A DNA stretch of 27,614 nucleotides from an uncultured Oscillospiraceae bacterium (GTDB taxonomy: Bacteria > Bacillota > Clostridia > Oscillospirales > Oscillospiraceae). Made by a program: the position numbers and the translations under genes. Of this stretch, positions 15,314 to 24,390 are shown in pieces (position 1 is the first letter of the stretch; each line of letters opens with the position of its first letter). The notes under the pieces are model-generated. The model saw only the letters and a list, made by a program, of their open reading frames with translations, was not told the origin of the DNA and ran no database searches. The DNA lies in assembly GCA_934567355.1 (NCBI GenBank), contig CAKTJC010000032.1:1-27614 (forward strand). The letters are read 5' to 3'.

Positions 15314-16381
15314 ATGATTGAACAAAATGCGCTGCACCATGCGGAAAAATGCCGCTTTTGCTGGATGTGCCGTCACCTTTGCCCGGTGGAGCACCAGACG
15401 GGCCGGGAGGTCAACACGCCCCGTGCCAAGGGACTGCTGCTGAGCATGGTCAGCAAGGGAACCCAGGCCTTTGACAGGGACGTGGCAAGCGCCATGTATG
15501 AATGCCTGCTGTGCGATGCCTGCACCAACGACTGCGCCACGGGCTATCAGCCGCCCCTGTTCATCCGGCAGGCCCGCACCGAGGCGGTGGTGAATGAACT
15601 GGCCCCCAAGGCCGTGATGGATTTGATTGACAACATCGACCGCACCGGCAACCTCTACGGCGAGGACAAACCCTCCTTCGGGCAGGAGGGGCAAGACGTG
15701 CTGGTGTACATCGGTGAAATTGCCGCCCTGCGGGCGCAGGATATGGCAAAGAACTTCCTGACGCTGCCGAAAAAGGCGGGGGTTTCCGCCAAGGTGCTTG
15801 CCCAGGAGCCCGCCTCCGGCTTCCTGCTGGGCGATCTCATGGGCTACACCGAGGAAGTGCGGCAGCATGCCGTTGCCTGTGCCAAGGCGCTGAACGAGAC
15901 GGGGCTGCCGGTTGTGGTGCTGGACAGCTATGACGCGGAAATCATGACCCAGAAATACCCGGAATGGGGCTGCGAAATCACCGCCGGAGTCACCACCGCC
16001 ACGGCCTATGCGGCGGAGCTGCTGCGCCAGGGGAAGATTGCTCCCAAGGCCGCCAACGGAGAGAAGGCAGCCTGCCACGATGATGACCGGCTGGCCAGAA
16101 CCTTCCACGAGTTTGAACCCATCCGCGCCCTGAGCCGGGCGGCGGGCTTTGACCTGGGGGAGATGTTCAACCGTGAGCGGCTGGCAAAATCCTGCGGCAC
16201 GGCGCTGGCGCTGGCGTATATGCCGGAACTGACCGTCAAGATTGCTGCCGCCCGCTGGGCAGACCTGGAGCGGGTGGGCTGCACCACCATGGTGACGGCC
16301 AATCCCCAGGCGTGGCTGTGCCTGAACCAGTGCGTCCCGGCGGACTGCCATCTGGCAGACCTGTACGGCGCATTGCTGTAA
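15314..16381 (+). CDS. Double [4Fe-4S] electron-transfer protein (GlcF/HdrD-like)
   Basis: The 355-aa protein has two ferredoxin-like cluster motifs near the N-terminus: C13-x2-C16-x2-C19-x3-C23-P, and C64-x2-C67-x2-C70-x3-C74. The spacing matches the Fe-S subunits of glycolate oxidase, lactate utilisation and heterodisulfide reductase-like complexes. The C-terminal half has scattered cysteines (for example in GWG-C and the end CLNQCVPADCHL) but no clear complete CCG repeat. It probably relays electrons between the FAD oxidase and the ETF. The start has a GGAGG site 17 bp after glcD-like, and the ETF beta gene begins 4 bp after its stop. Confidence 0.85.
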   Translation: MIEQNALHHAEKCRFCWMCRHLCPVEHQTGREVNTPRAKGLLLSMVSKGTQAFDRDVASAMYECLLCDACTNDCATGYQPPLFIRQARTEAVVNELAPKAVMDLIDNIDRTGNLYGEDKPSFGQEGQDVLVYIGEIAALRAQDMAKNFLTLPKKAGVSAKVLAQEPASGFLLGDLMGYTEEVRQHAVACAKALNETGLPVVVLDSYDAEIMTQKYPEWGCEITAGVTTATAYAAELLRQGKIAPKAANGEKAACHDDDRLARTFHEFEPIRALSRAAGFDLGEMFNRERLAKSCGTALALAYMPELTVKIAAARWADLERVGCTTMVTANPQAWLCLNQCVPADCHLADLYGALL

Positions 16382-16385
16382 AAAG

Positions 16386-17162
16386 ATGAAGCAGATTCTC
16401 GTCTGCATGAAAGCCGTCCCCGTGGCCTCCTCCGTGGAGGTGGACGGCCAGTTCCGGCTGAAACGGGAGGGGGCAAAGCTCCAATGGAACATGGCGGACA
16501 CCGCCGCCCTGGAAGCAGCCCTGAAATTGCGGGGGCAGGAAGGGACGGTCGCCGTCCTGACCATGGGGCCGGAGAAACTGAGCGAGCCGCTGCGGGAGCT
16601 GCTGGCGCGGGGAGCAGACCGGGCAGTGCTGCTGACCGACCGGCTCCTGGCCGGGGAGGACACCCAGGCCACGTCCAGGGCACTTTTTAAGGCTGTGGAA
16701 AGAATAGGGAATGTGGATGCGGTGTTCTGCGGCGCGAAAGCGCTGGACGGGGAGACTGGCCAGGTTCCCGGCAAGCTGGCGGCGGCTCTGGGCTGGCCCT
16801 GCGTGACAAATGCACAGTCCGTCCGGCAGGAGGGGGCGGCACTGGTGATTGGCCGACGGCTAGAGGACTGCTTGCAGCTGGTGGCGGCGGAATCGCCGGT
16901 GGTGCTCAGCTTCTGCCCCTATTGCTATTCACTGCGGCTGGCAAGCATTGCTTCCATGCGCCGGGCCAGGGGAAAGCAGATTGAAGTGCTGAATGCGGCC
17001 TCCCTGGGATTGAGGCCGGAGGAATGCGGCCTCGCCGGTTCTGCCACCCGTGTGCTTTCCGCCCAGTCCCGCTTTCCAGGGTTACGAAACGGGCCAAAGG
17101 AGGAAGACCCGGAGGCGGGTATCTCCTATCTTCGCACCATGATAAAGGAGGCAAGGCCATGA
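16386..17162 (+). CDS. etfB: Electron transfer flavoprotein beta subunit (FixA/EtfB)
   Basis: The 258-aa protein has EtfB hallmarks: the opening KQILVCMKAVPVASSVEVDG, then LKLRGQEGTVAVLTMGPEKL, GADRAVLLTDR, the AMP/FAD-region YDAVFCGAKALDGETGQVP-like block and a C-terminal I(A/S)SMRRA region. In clostridial lactate dehydrogenase-ETF systems the alpha subunit follows directly. Here the last codons overlap an ATG (17159) in the classic ATGA coupling, but the next codons are ATG TAA and mobile-element sequence starts. So etfA is missing or displaced, and this subunit has no partner in the window. Its own reading frame appears complete. Confidence 0.87.
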   Translation: MKQILVCMKAVPVASSVEVDGQFRLKREGAKLQWNMADTAALEAALKLRGQEGTVAVLTMGPEKLSEPLRELLARGADRAVLLTDRLLAGEDTQATSRALFKAVERIGNVDAVFCGAKALDGETGQVPGKLAAALGWPCVTNAQSVRQEGAALVIGRRLEDCLQLVAAESPVVLSFCPYCYSLRLASIASMRRARGKQIEVLNAASLGLRPEECGLAGSATRVLSAQSRFPGLRNGPKEEDPEAGISYLRTMIKEARP

Positions 17163-17203
17163 TGTAATTTATAAAGGGTGGTTTCCACCAAGTATTACAT
17201 CAT
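17159..17203. other. Left boundary of the Tn4451-like element in the etfA start
   Basis: ATGATGTAAT (17159-17168) and ATTACATCAT (17194-17203) are a perfect 10-bp inverted repeat enclosing GGTGG-TTT-CCACC. The left arm begins at the expected etfA ATG and contains a GA dinucleotide at 17161-17162. TnpX-type recombinases of Tn4451 insert at GA dinucleotides (established). The tnpV gene follows about 100 bp on. The other element end is outside the window. Confidence 0.6.
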
Positions 17204-17308
17204 GACTGCGGCTCATTTGTGGTGAATGGAAAACAGTTATGATATGGGAGGGATGCTTCCGGACCTGATTTGTAGCTGTCAACACACATTCACACAAAGG
17301 AGCACGCT

Positions 17309-17659
17309 ATGGAACTGACTTACAGAAAATGCGGGGATTATTATATCCCGAATCTGACACTGGGCGACACGAAGGAATACAACATTGGGAAATACGGCTG
17401 GCTGCGGAGGACGTATCTGAAAAAGCATCGGCCTGCCGTGTATAATCTGCTGTTAGCCACAGATCGGCTTATGCCCCATCTTGAGGAAGTCGAAACCGCC
17501 TGTCAGGCACAGCTTGAGGTAATGGAAAAGGCCATGATGGCCAAAGAAGGTGTCACGGAAGCACTCAAGGCCACTGACCAAATGGAATGGGTGCGGCGGT
17601 GCAACTCCATTCGCAGCCGTGCGGAGGAAGTTATTCTGCGGGAATTTGTCTACGACTAA
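17309..17659 (+). CDS. tnpV: TnpV transposon-encoded protein
   Basis: The 116-aa protein matches the TnpV family of Tn4451-type transposons: the opening TYRKCGDYYIPNLTL, the IGKYGWLRRTYLKKHRPAVYN block, and a long C-terminal helical region. Function is unknown; it is a marker of this element family. AAAGGAGC precedes the ATG. It is the first gene inside the element and is followed by a strong terminator shared with the convergent zinc-finger gene. Confidence 0.82.
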   Translation: MELTYRKCGDYYIPNLTLGDTKEYNIGKYGWLRRTYLKKHRPAVYNLLLATDRLMPHLEEVETACQAQLEVMEKAMMAKEGVTEALKATDQMEWVRRCNSIRSRAEEVILREFVYD

Positions 17660-17668
17660 ATGAGGATG

Positions 17669-17710
17669 GCCCTCACAGTATGCCGCTTGTGGCTGCTGTG
17701 AGGGCTTTTT
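17669..17710 (+). terminator. Terminator between tnpV and the convergent gene
   Basis: GCCCTCACAG (17669-17678) pairs with CTGTGAGGGC (17696-17705), followed by TTTTT (17706-17710). It begins 10 bp after the tnpV stop. The convergent minus-strand gene ends 5 bp further on, at 17715. Confidence 0.8.
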
Positions 17711-17714
17711 GATA

Positions 17715-18617
17715 TTATTCCTCGGATTCTTCACTTTTACTGCGAGATTTGTGCGCATTATACTGATTCTTACACCTGGGGCTGCAAAACTCCGCGTTGG
17801 AGCGGTTACTTAGAAATACCCGCTGGCAGTGTTTACATAACTTTAGAGGCTTGGCATCGTCTACCAGCATAAAGCTGAACATCATTTGAATCCCCAACAG
17901 CAGAGAATGAAAGTCCCAGAAAAGCGTGGGCTTGTCCAGAAGCTCAATATGGTAGGTAGGGGCAATGCCGCCGAAAGCCTTCATGGACTGCCGGAGGAGC
18001 TGGCGGCTGTCATCATCCAGAGGGTCATTATAGTAGAAGAACGAAGTGGACAGGTTGAAGGCCCAATCCTTGAACTGCTGGGCTACCCAATCGTATGGCT
18101 CTGCGTACTGGCGCTGGAAGCTCATATTCTTTGCCATTGGCTCGTCGCTGAACGTCGTGGTCAGGGCCATCATCATGCGATCCCCGGAAACGCTCCAACA
18201 GGATTCTACGCCTCGTTTGACCACAGCCAGCTTTTCAAAAGGAAAGAACAAGGCCAGGTAGTCCTCTGTGGACATTGTTTCCGCTTTGATAAAGTGGTTC
18301 TTCGGGAGGTAGACAGCCTCGTACTCCATGAAGGACGGCGTGGTGGGTAGGGCGGTTAGAAAGCCCAAAAGGCCGTAGTGGGTGACAAACTCCAGAATGG
18401 CCTTTTCTACCTCAGCAGGGGGCTTCTGCCCCATCATCAGCATTCCCACATTCAGAGCGTCCAGGACAATGCCGGGAGCTTCTTTCAGCGGGTTATATAC
18501 GCTGGGCTTTGCGTTCTTACCTGATATTATATAGCGCTTGCCGTCCGGTGCTGTTTTCAGCTCATAGCGATCATACCGCACCCAGCAGGAGCGGGAGTTT
18601 TCAAAAATGTTCTTCAT
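17715..18617 (-). CDS. Element protein with C-terminal C4 zinc finger (DUF6076-like)
   Basis: The 300-aa protein starts best at 18617 (MKNIFENSRSCWVRYD), which has an AGAGGA site; a TTG start 42 nt upstream is less likely. Most of the protein is an uncharacterised helical domain, possibly the DUF6076 family. The last 40 residues hold a zinc finger of the form CKHCQRVFLSNRSNAEFCSPRCKNQY, followed by a basic and acidic tail. The same finger type occurs twice at the end of the TnpX-like recombinase in this element. It lies 54 bp downstream of the sigma-like gene in one transcript, so it is probably under the same LexA-box promoter. DNA or protein binding is likely but its role is unknown. Confidence 0.7.
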   Translation of the reverse strand: MKNIFENSRSCWVRYDRYELKTAPDGKRYIISGKNAKPSVYNPLKEAPGIVLDALNVGMLMMGQKPPAEVEKAILEFVTHYGLLGFLTALPTTPSFMEYEAVYLPKNHFIKAETMSTEDYLALFFPFEKLAVVKRGVESCWSVSGDRMMMALTTTFSDEPMAKNMSFQRQYAEPYDWVAQQFKDWAFNLSTSFFYYNDPLDDDSRQLLRQSMKAFGGIAPTYHIELLDKPTLFWDFHSLLLGIQMMFSFMLVDDAKPLKLCKHCQRVFLSNRSNAEFCSPRCKNQYNAHKSRSKSEESEE

Positions 18618-18670
18618 AGCGATTCCTCTTACCCGGTAATCTGTTTTCTCTGAATCCAATTACCATAGTA

Positions 18671-19530
18671 TCAGCTGCTCTTGGCCTCGTCAAGGGCAGC
18701 TTTTTTCTGTCTGGGCTTTGTCTTGTTTTCTCTTGGGATTGCCGCATTCTTCCCCTGCTCCCTGACAGCCTTTTCGTATTCTTCCAGAAATGTCCGTTCC
18801 CGTTTTGTCAGGCGTTGGCTGCCAATCAGATGGTCATACATCCGCTTTTGGAGCTTGGCGCAGATGTTTTTCCGCTGCTTGCGGATGTTTCGGTCTGACG
18901 GTGCCGCATTTCCGCAAGGCGGGTAGTGCTGTACAGGCGCACGAACAGGAAGTACAGGATTTCCTGCTGGTCCTCGTTCAATTCCCGCAGCAGATCGGAG
19001 ATAAAGGCATTTCCCGCCAGATTGTGCAGCTCATGGGGACAGTCAAAGAGAATGTCCAGATAGTTTCCGTGGCAGAGCTGCCGAAACGCGGGATCGTTCA
19101 TCCAGATCGGTGCAATGGATGGATTGGGAATCGTCTGATACTCCAAAGGTACGTCCCCACGGAGGTTTTCGTGGTCCCGCTCCCGGCGCTCTCGATTCTG
19201 ATCCAGTTTATCCCACTGGTTGATGACCGCTTGGAAATCCGCCTCGGTTCTGGCGGCCTCCTCCAGCCGCCGAAGCGCCTCGGCCTTGATTTCACGTTTC
19301 AGCCGCTTGTCACTGGTGGGGGCTGCTTCCTCAACCTCATCCTCCAACTCCGCGTCATAGTCCCTGGGATGCTCGTCCTGTACCAAGGACTGCTCAAACG
19401 CTGCCCGCCGCTCCTGGGAGATTGCGTTTCCCAATGTCTCGTTTTCTGAAATATCTTCTGCCGGGTCAATTTCTTCCTGACTGTCAAAGAAATCCTCGGA
19501 CGGCCATTCCTCATACCACATCTTTGCCAT
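18671..19530 (-). pseudogene. Sigma-70 region 4-like HTH gene with a frameshift near 18890
   Basis: The frame from ATG 19530 (site GAGG) gives 234 aa: an acidic N-terminus (YEEWPSEDFFDSQEEIDPAE), a charged central helix, then IWMNDPAFRQLCHGNYLDIL and LNEDQQEILYFLFVRLYSTTR. These resemble the sigma-70-like factors of related elements. After LAEMRH the frame turns into low-complexity Ser-rich sequence and stops at 18826. One base out of frame the expected continuation is clear: SDRNIRKQRKNICAKLQKRM, then LTKRERTFLEEYEKAVREQ and a basic tail to TGA 18671-18673. So a single -1 type frameshift splits the DNA-recognition helix from the rest. It could be a mutation or a sequencing error. Confidence 0.6.
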
Positions 19531-19563
19531 GGCGTTACCTCACAGGGTATATACTGTTCTTTC

Positions 19564-19592
19564 ATTATAATAAGAACATATGTTCGTGTCAA
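19564..19592 (-). promoter_or_regulatory. Consensus promoter with a LexA box in its spacer
   Basis: On the minus strand TTGACA (19587-19592) and TATAAT (19564-19569) are both perfect and separated by exactly 17 bp. The spacer contains CGAACATATGTTCT (19573-19586), a near-perfect match to the Firmicutes LexA/DinR box CGAACRNRYGTTCG with a 12-bp palindromic core. The promoter drives the sigma-like gene (start 19530, leader about 27 nt) and probably the zinc-finger gene. LexA bound here would block the promoter, so SOS induction is predicted. Confidence 0.8.
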
Positions 19593-19891
19593 CAATTTTC
19601 TGTGATATGACTTTGGAACGCGGCTGCTATGAATGTTTGTCTCCTTTACAAAAAATTAATATCACTTTTCCCGCAAATGGTTCCGATTTACATACCGTAA
19701 TTCTCCTATCTGTGAAAGCGGTAATCCAGATACAGGTTATCTGGGTCACTGCTAAGCTGGCATTCAGAGAAAAAGGAGGAATCATCTATGCGAATGCGAT
19801 ATGGGTAGCCAGACAAATTTTCACAGCTGCAAAAAGAGAAACACAAAAACATTTTCACAGCCGCGTTTAATGCGCGGAGAAAGCGAGGTCT
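19593..19891. other. Leader region of tnpW/tnpX
   Basis: No ordinary gene is seen. The region holds a six-codon ORF with an excellent ribosome site (19788-19808), two 11-bp direct repeats of ATTTTCACAGC (19817-19827 and 19851-19861), and a small hairpin CCGCG/CGCGG (19861-19865 with 19873-19877) just before tnpW. No clear plus-strand promoter could be assigned. Confidence 0.5.
19788..19808 (+). promoter_or_regulatory. Possible leader peptide MRMRYG ahead of tnpW/tnpX
   Basis: AAAAAGGAGG precedes an ATG at 19788 that reads six codons, M-R-M-R-Y-G, then TAG. The ribosome site is far stronger than a random short frame would need. It contains an Arg-x-Arg motif like that in macrolide-stalled leaders such as the ErmD leader (MRLR). 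A role in translation or transcription control of tnpW/tnpX is inference. Confidence 0.4.
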
Positions 19892-22166
<2,275 letters not shown>

Positions 22167-22181
22167 GCGCAGACGCAATTT

Positions 22182-22214
22182 GCGGCTTGCCCCTAACCGG
22201 GCAGGCCGCTTTTT
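22182..22214 (+). terminator. Rho-independent terminator of tnpX
   Basis: GCGGCTTGCCC (22182-22192) pairs with GGGCAGGCCGC (22199-22209) with one T-G wobble and a 6-nt loop. TTTTT follows. It lies 16 bp after the tnpX stop. Confidence 0.85.
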
Positions 22215-22266
22215 GTACCCAAAATCATTTTTAAGTCCGCACAGCGGCAGAAAGGAATTTATATTT

Positions 22267-23187
22267 ATGAACAACAACACAATCATCCTCGGAATCGATC
22301 ACGGCTACGGCAATATCAAGACCGCCCACACCTGCTTCCCTACCGGTGTAACTACCCACGAGAAAGAACCAACATTCCACAATGATCTGCTTATCTACGA
22401 TGGCCATTTCTACACCATTGGCGAGGGCCACAAGGAGTTCACCGCCGACAAGATGATGGACGGCGACTACTATGTGCTGACCCTGGCAGCCATTGCCAAG
22501 GAGCTGAGTCTTCGGCGGCTGACCTCTGCCAGGGCCTATCTGACTGCCGGCCTGCCTCTGACATGGGTCAGCGAGCAGAAAGACAGCTTCCGGGCGTATC
22601 TTCTGCACAATGAGAGCGTGGATTTCACCTATCAGGACACGGATTATCATGTGGAGTTTGCGGGCGCTGACATTTACCCGCAGGGCTTCGCCGCCGTTGC
22701 CGCCAATCTCCGGGCATTCCCCGGGACCAATATGCTCTGTGACATTGGCAATGGAACTATGAATATCATGTATATCAACGAGTTCCGGCCTGTTCTGAGC
22801 AACTGCTATACGGAGAAATTCGGCACCCACCAGTGTATGCTGGCTGTCCGGGAGAACATTCTGCGGCAGTTTGGCAAGACGCTGAATGACGCGACCATTG
22901 AGCGGGTACTACGGGAAGGAACCGCGGACATTGCGCCCAGGTATCTGAGCGCCATCCGGCAGACCGCTTCCGAGTATGTAGACGGCATTTTCCGCAGGCT
23001 TCGGGAGCATGAGTATGACCCGGAGCTGATGCGCCTGTATGTGCTGGGCGGCGGTGGCTGCCTGGTACGGAACTTCGGCAAATATGAAAAGGGCCGGGTG
23101 TTCTTCAATGACGATATTTGCGCCACGGCCAAGGGGTATGAGCAGATGACCACCCGCAGAATCCAGAAAGAGGGCGGGATCGTATGA
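22267..23187 (+). CDS. parM: ParM-like actin-type segregation ATPase
   Basis: The 306-aa protein is an actin-fold ATPase of the ParM/StbA group. Phosphate-1 loop: GIDHGYGNIKT near the N-terminus. Phosphate-2: CDIGNGTMNIMYI in the middle. A C-terminal LGGGGCLVRN forms the adenosine loop. ParM polymers push plasmid copies apart, so its presence on an integrating element suggests the excised circle is maintained or partitioned. The start at 22267 is chosen because it matches the family opening; a longer frame begins inside tnpX and is rejected. The stop overlaps the next gene start by four bases (ATGA), as expected for parM-parR. Confidence 0.85.
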   Translation: MNNNTIILGIDHGYGNIKTAHTCFPTGVTTHEKEPTFHNDLLIYDGHFYTIGEGHKEFTADKMMDGDYYVLTLAAIAKELSLRRLTSARAYLTAGLPLTWVSEQKDSFRAYLLHNESVDFTYQDTDYHVEFAGADIYPQGFAAVAANLRAFPGTNMLCDIGNGTMNIMYINEFRPVLSNCYTEKFGTHQCMLAVRENILRQFGKTLNDATIERVLREGTADIAPRYLSAIRQTASEYVDGIFRRLREHEYDPELMRLYVLGGGGCLVRNFGKYEKGRVFFNDDICATAKGYEQMTTRRIQKEGGIV

Positions 23188-23573
23188 AGCAGTTCTACAC
23201 GACCACTCTGCGGCTGAATCTGGAAAACGAGGCAGACAGGGAGGCTATGGAGCATTTGCGGCGACTGAATCGGAAAAAGTACCGTTCCGTGAACAGCGCC
23301 GTGATTACCGCTGTCAACACCTACTTTTCCAGGCAGGAGCAGTTAGAGGCTGACCCTTATCTGGAAACCCGAGAGAAAGAGGATGCTTTTCTTCAGCGGG
23401 TAATTGACACCATCCAAAGCGCCCAGCAGCCTGCCCAGACCTCCGGAGTGGCTACCCTGCTCCAACTGCTGCAAGGAACGCAGGCTTCGCCATCCGCTCC
23501 TGCCAAGGAAGATGTTGAGGCCAACAACAGTACAGACTGGGATGCGGCGCTGGATTTTGTGGGGAGCTTTTGA
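23184..23573 (+). CDS. parR: ParR-like centromere-binding partner
   Basis: The 129-aa protein follows parM with an ATGA overlap. Its N-terminus has a ribbon-helix-helix look: FYTTTLRLNLENEADREAME, then YRSVNSAVITAVNTYF. The rest is helical and ends in an acidic, aromatic tail (DWDAALDFVGSF), as expected for a segment that binds ParM filaments. The assignment rests on position and architecture. No obvious centromere repeat lies upstream of parM; the nearest repeat structure is the hairpin just downstream. Confidence 0.72.
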   Translation: MKQFYTTTLRLNLENEADREAMEHLRRLNRKKYRSVNSAVITAVNTYFSRQEQLEADPYLETREKEDAFLQRVIDTIQSAQQPAQTSGVATLLQLLQGTQASPSAPAKEDVEANNSTDWDAALDFVGSF

Positions 23574-23609
23574 TACCAACCAGTGCCCATTTTGACAGCA
23601 AAACGCTTA

Positions 23610-23638
23610 CAAGAATGTTGTGAAACGCGACATTCTTG
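23610..23638. repeat. Hairpin A, upstream of the toxin-antitoxin pair
   Basis: AAGAATGTTG (23611-23620) and CGACATTCTT (23628-23637) flank a 7-nt loop TGAAACG, with an extra C-G pair outside. The same shape occurs at 25171-25197 with compensating base changes. It lies 37 bp after parR and could also act as a weak terminator. Confidence 0.8.
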
Positions 23639-23681
23639 CGGCTTTGAGCTTCACCGGAAGTATTTTCCTTACAAAAATCAC

Positions 23682-23710
23682 TTGATAAATGTACTCAATG
23701 GGTGCATTAT
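23682..23710 (+). promoter_or_regulatory. Promoter of the XRE antitoxin gene
   Basis: TTGATA (23682-23687) and CATTAT (23705-23710) are 17 bp apart, and the antitoxin ATG at 23729 leaves a leader of about 12 nt. This gives the pair its own promoter, independent of parMR. Confidence 0.5.
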
Positions 23711-23728
23711 AAGAGAGAGGTGATAGAT

Positions 23729-24379
23729 ATGGATATTCGGGGAATGCGGATGCAGCTGGGCGATACCCAGAGCGAATTTGCCGCACGGTACAAAATCCCG
23801 TTTCGTACTGTCCAGAATTGGGAAACGGGTGTGCGTAAGCCGCCGGAATACATGGTCAACCTTCTGGAACATCGTATCCGGGAGGATTTGATCAACAGAA
23901 AAACAAGAGTGCTTCCGCAGTATGACCCGCAGAAGCGCAATCTTCCCAAGCGGCGTGATTATGTGGGAGCTTTTTCCTGGCTTCGGGCTGTCCGTGATTG
24001 TATCGGCCAGCCGGTAGTATTCGCGTTGGACGAAGCGCTGATGTGTCAGGGCAGTTTTGGTGGACGCAGCGACGAGTACCTGGTTTGGGTATATGGAGCG
24101 GACAGCGTAACGAAGTTTAATGGTGTCGCTGTTCTTGGAAATCAGATCAGCTCCATCGATGTCCAGAACAAGAATGGCCTCTCCTTTACGAGCTTCAACC
24201 GGACGCTCTCGGACGCGCTTGCCAACGAGTCTATTCTGGATATGCAGGGGATTACGGAGGCTGTCAGCCGGTATTACTATGCGCACGGAGACAGCTTTGA
24301 GGGAATCTTCGTTCCCCCCGAATATCAAAAGCAGTTTGAACGACTGGCACAGGACGCAATTGCATATTACGACAATTAA
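23729..24379 (+). CDS. XRE-type antitoxin of an AbiEii-like toxin-antitoxin pair
   Basis: The 216-aa protein starts at 23729 (MDIRGMRMQLGDTQSEFAAR, site AGGTG). The first 55 residues form an XRE helix-turn-helix: GDTQSEFAARYKIPFRTVQNW, then ETGVRKPPEYMVNLLE. The remaining 150 residues form a domain with no recognised motif (GAFSWLRAVRDCIGQPVVFA, a SSIDVQNKNG turn). The gene lies 11 bp upstream of the nucleotidyltransferase toxin, the normal antitoxin-first order. It probably neutralises the toxin or represses the operon through the helix-turn-helix. It appears intact, unlike its partner. Confidence 0.75.
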   Translation: MDIRGMRMQLGDTQSEFAARYKIPFRTVQNWETGVRKPPEYMVNLLEHRIREDLINRKTRVLPQYDPQKRNLPKRRDYVGAFSWLRAVRDCIGQPVVFALDEALMCQGSFGGRSDEYLVWVYGADSVTKFNGVAVLGNQISSIDVQNKNGLSFTSFNRTLSDALANESILDMQGITEAVSRYYYAHGDSFEGIFVPPEYQKQFERLAQDAIAYYDN

Positions 24380-24390
24380 GGGGTGATTTT

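Noticed and set aside
15278..16774. 498-aa open frame on the minus strand
   Set aside because: Antisense of the Fe-S and EtfB genes, caused by high GC at third codon positions. No ribosome site or recognisable domain.
18880..18915. Programmed -1 frameshift in the sigma-like gene
   Set aside because: No X-XXY-YYZ slippery heptamer is visible at the shift, so mutation or sequence error is more likely.
19580..19870. 96-aa open frame upstream of tnpW
   Set aside because: It starts within the LexA-box promoter, has no ribosome site and no recognisable sequence; the strong ribosome site at 19771-19780 serves a different frame.
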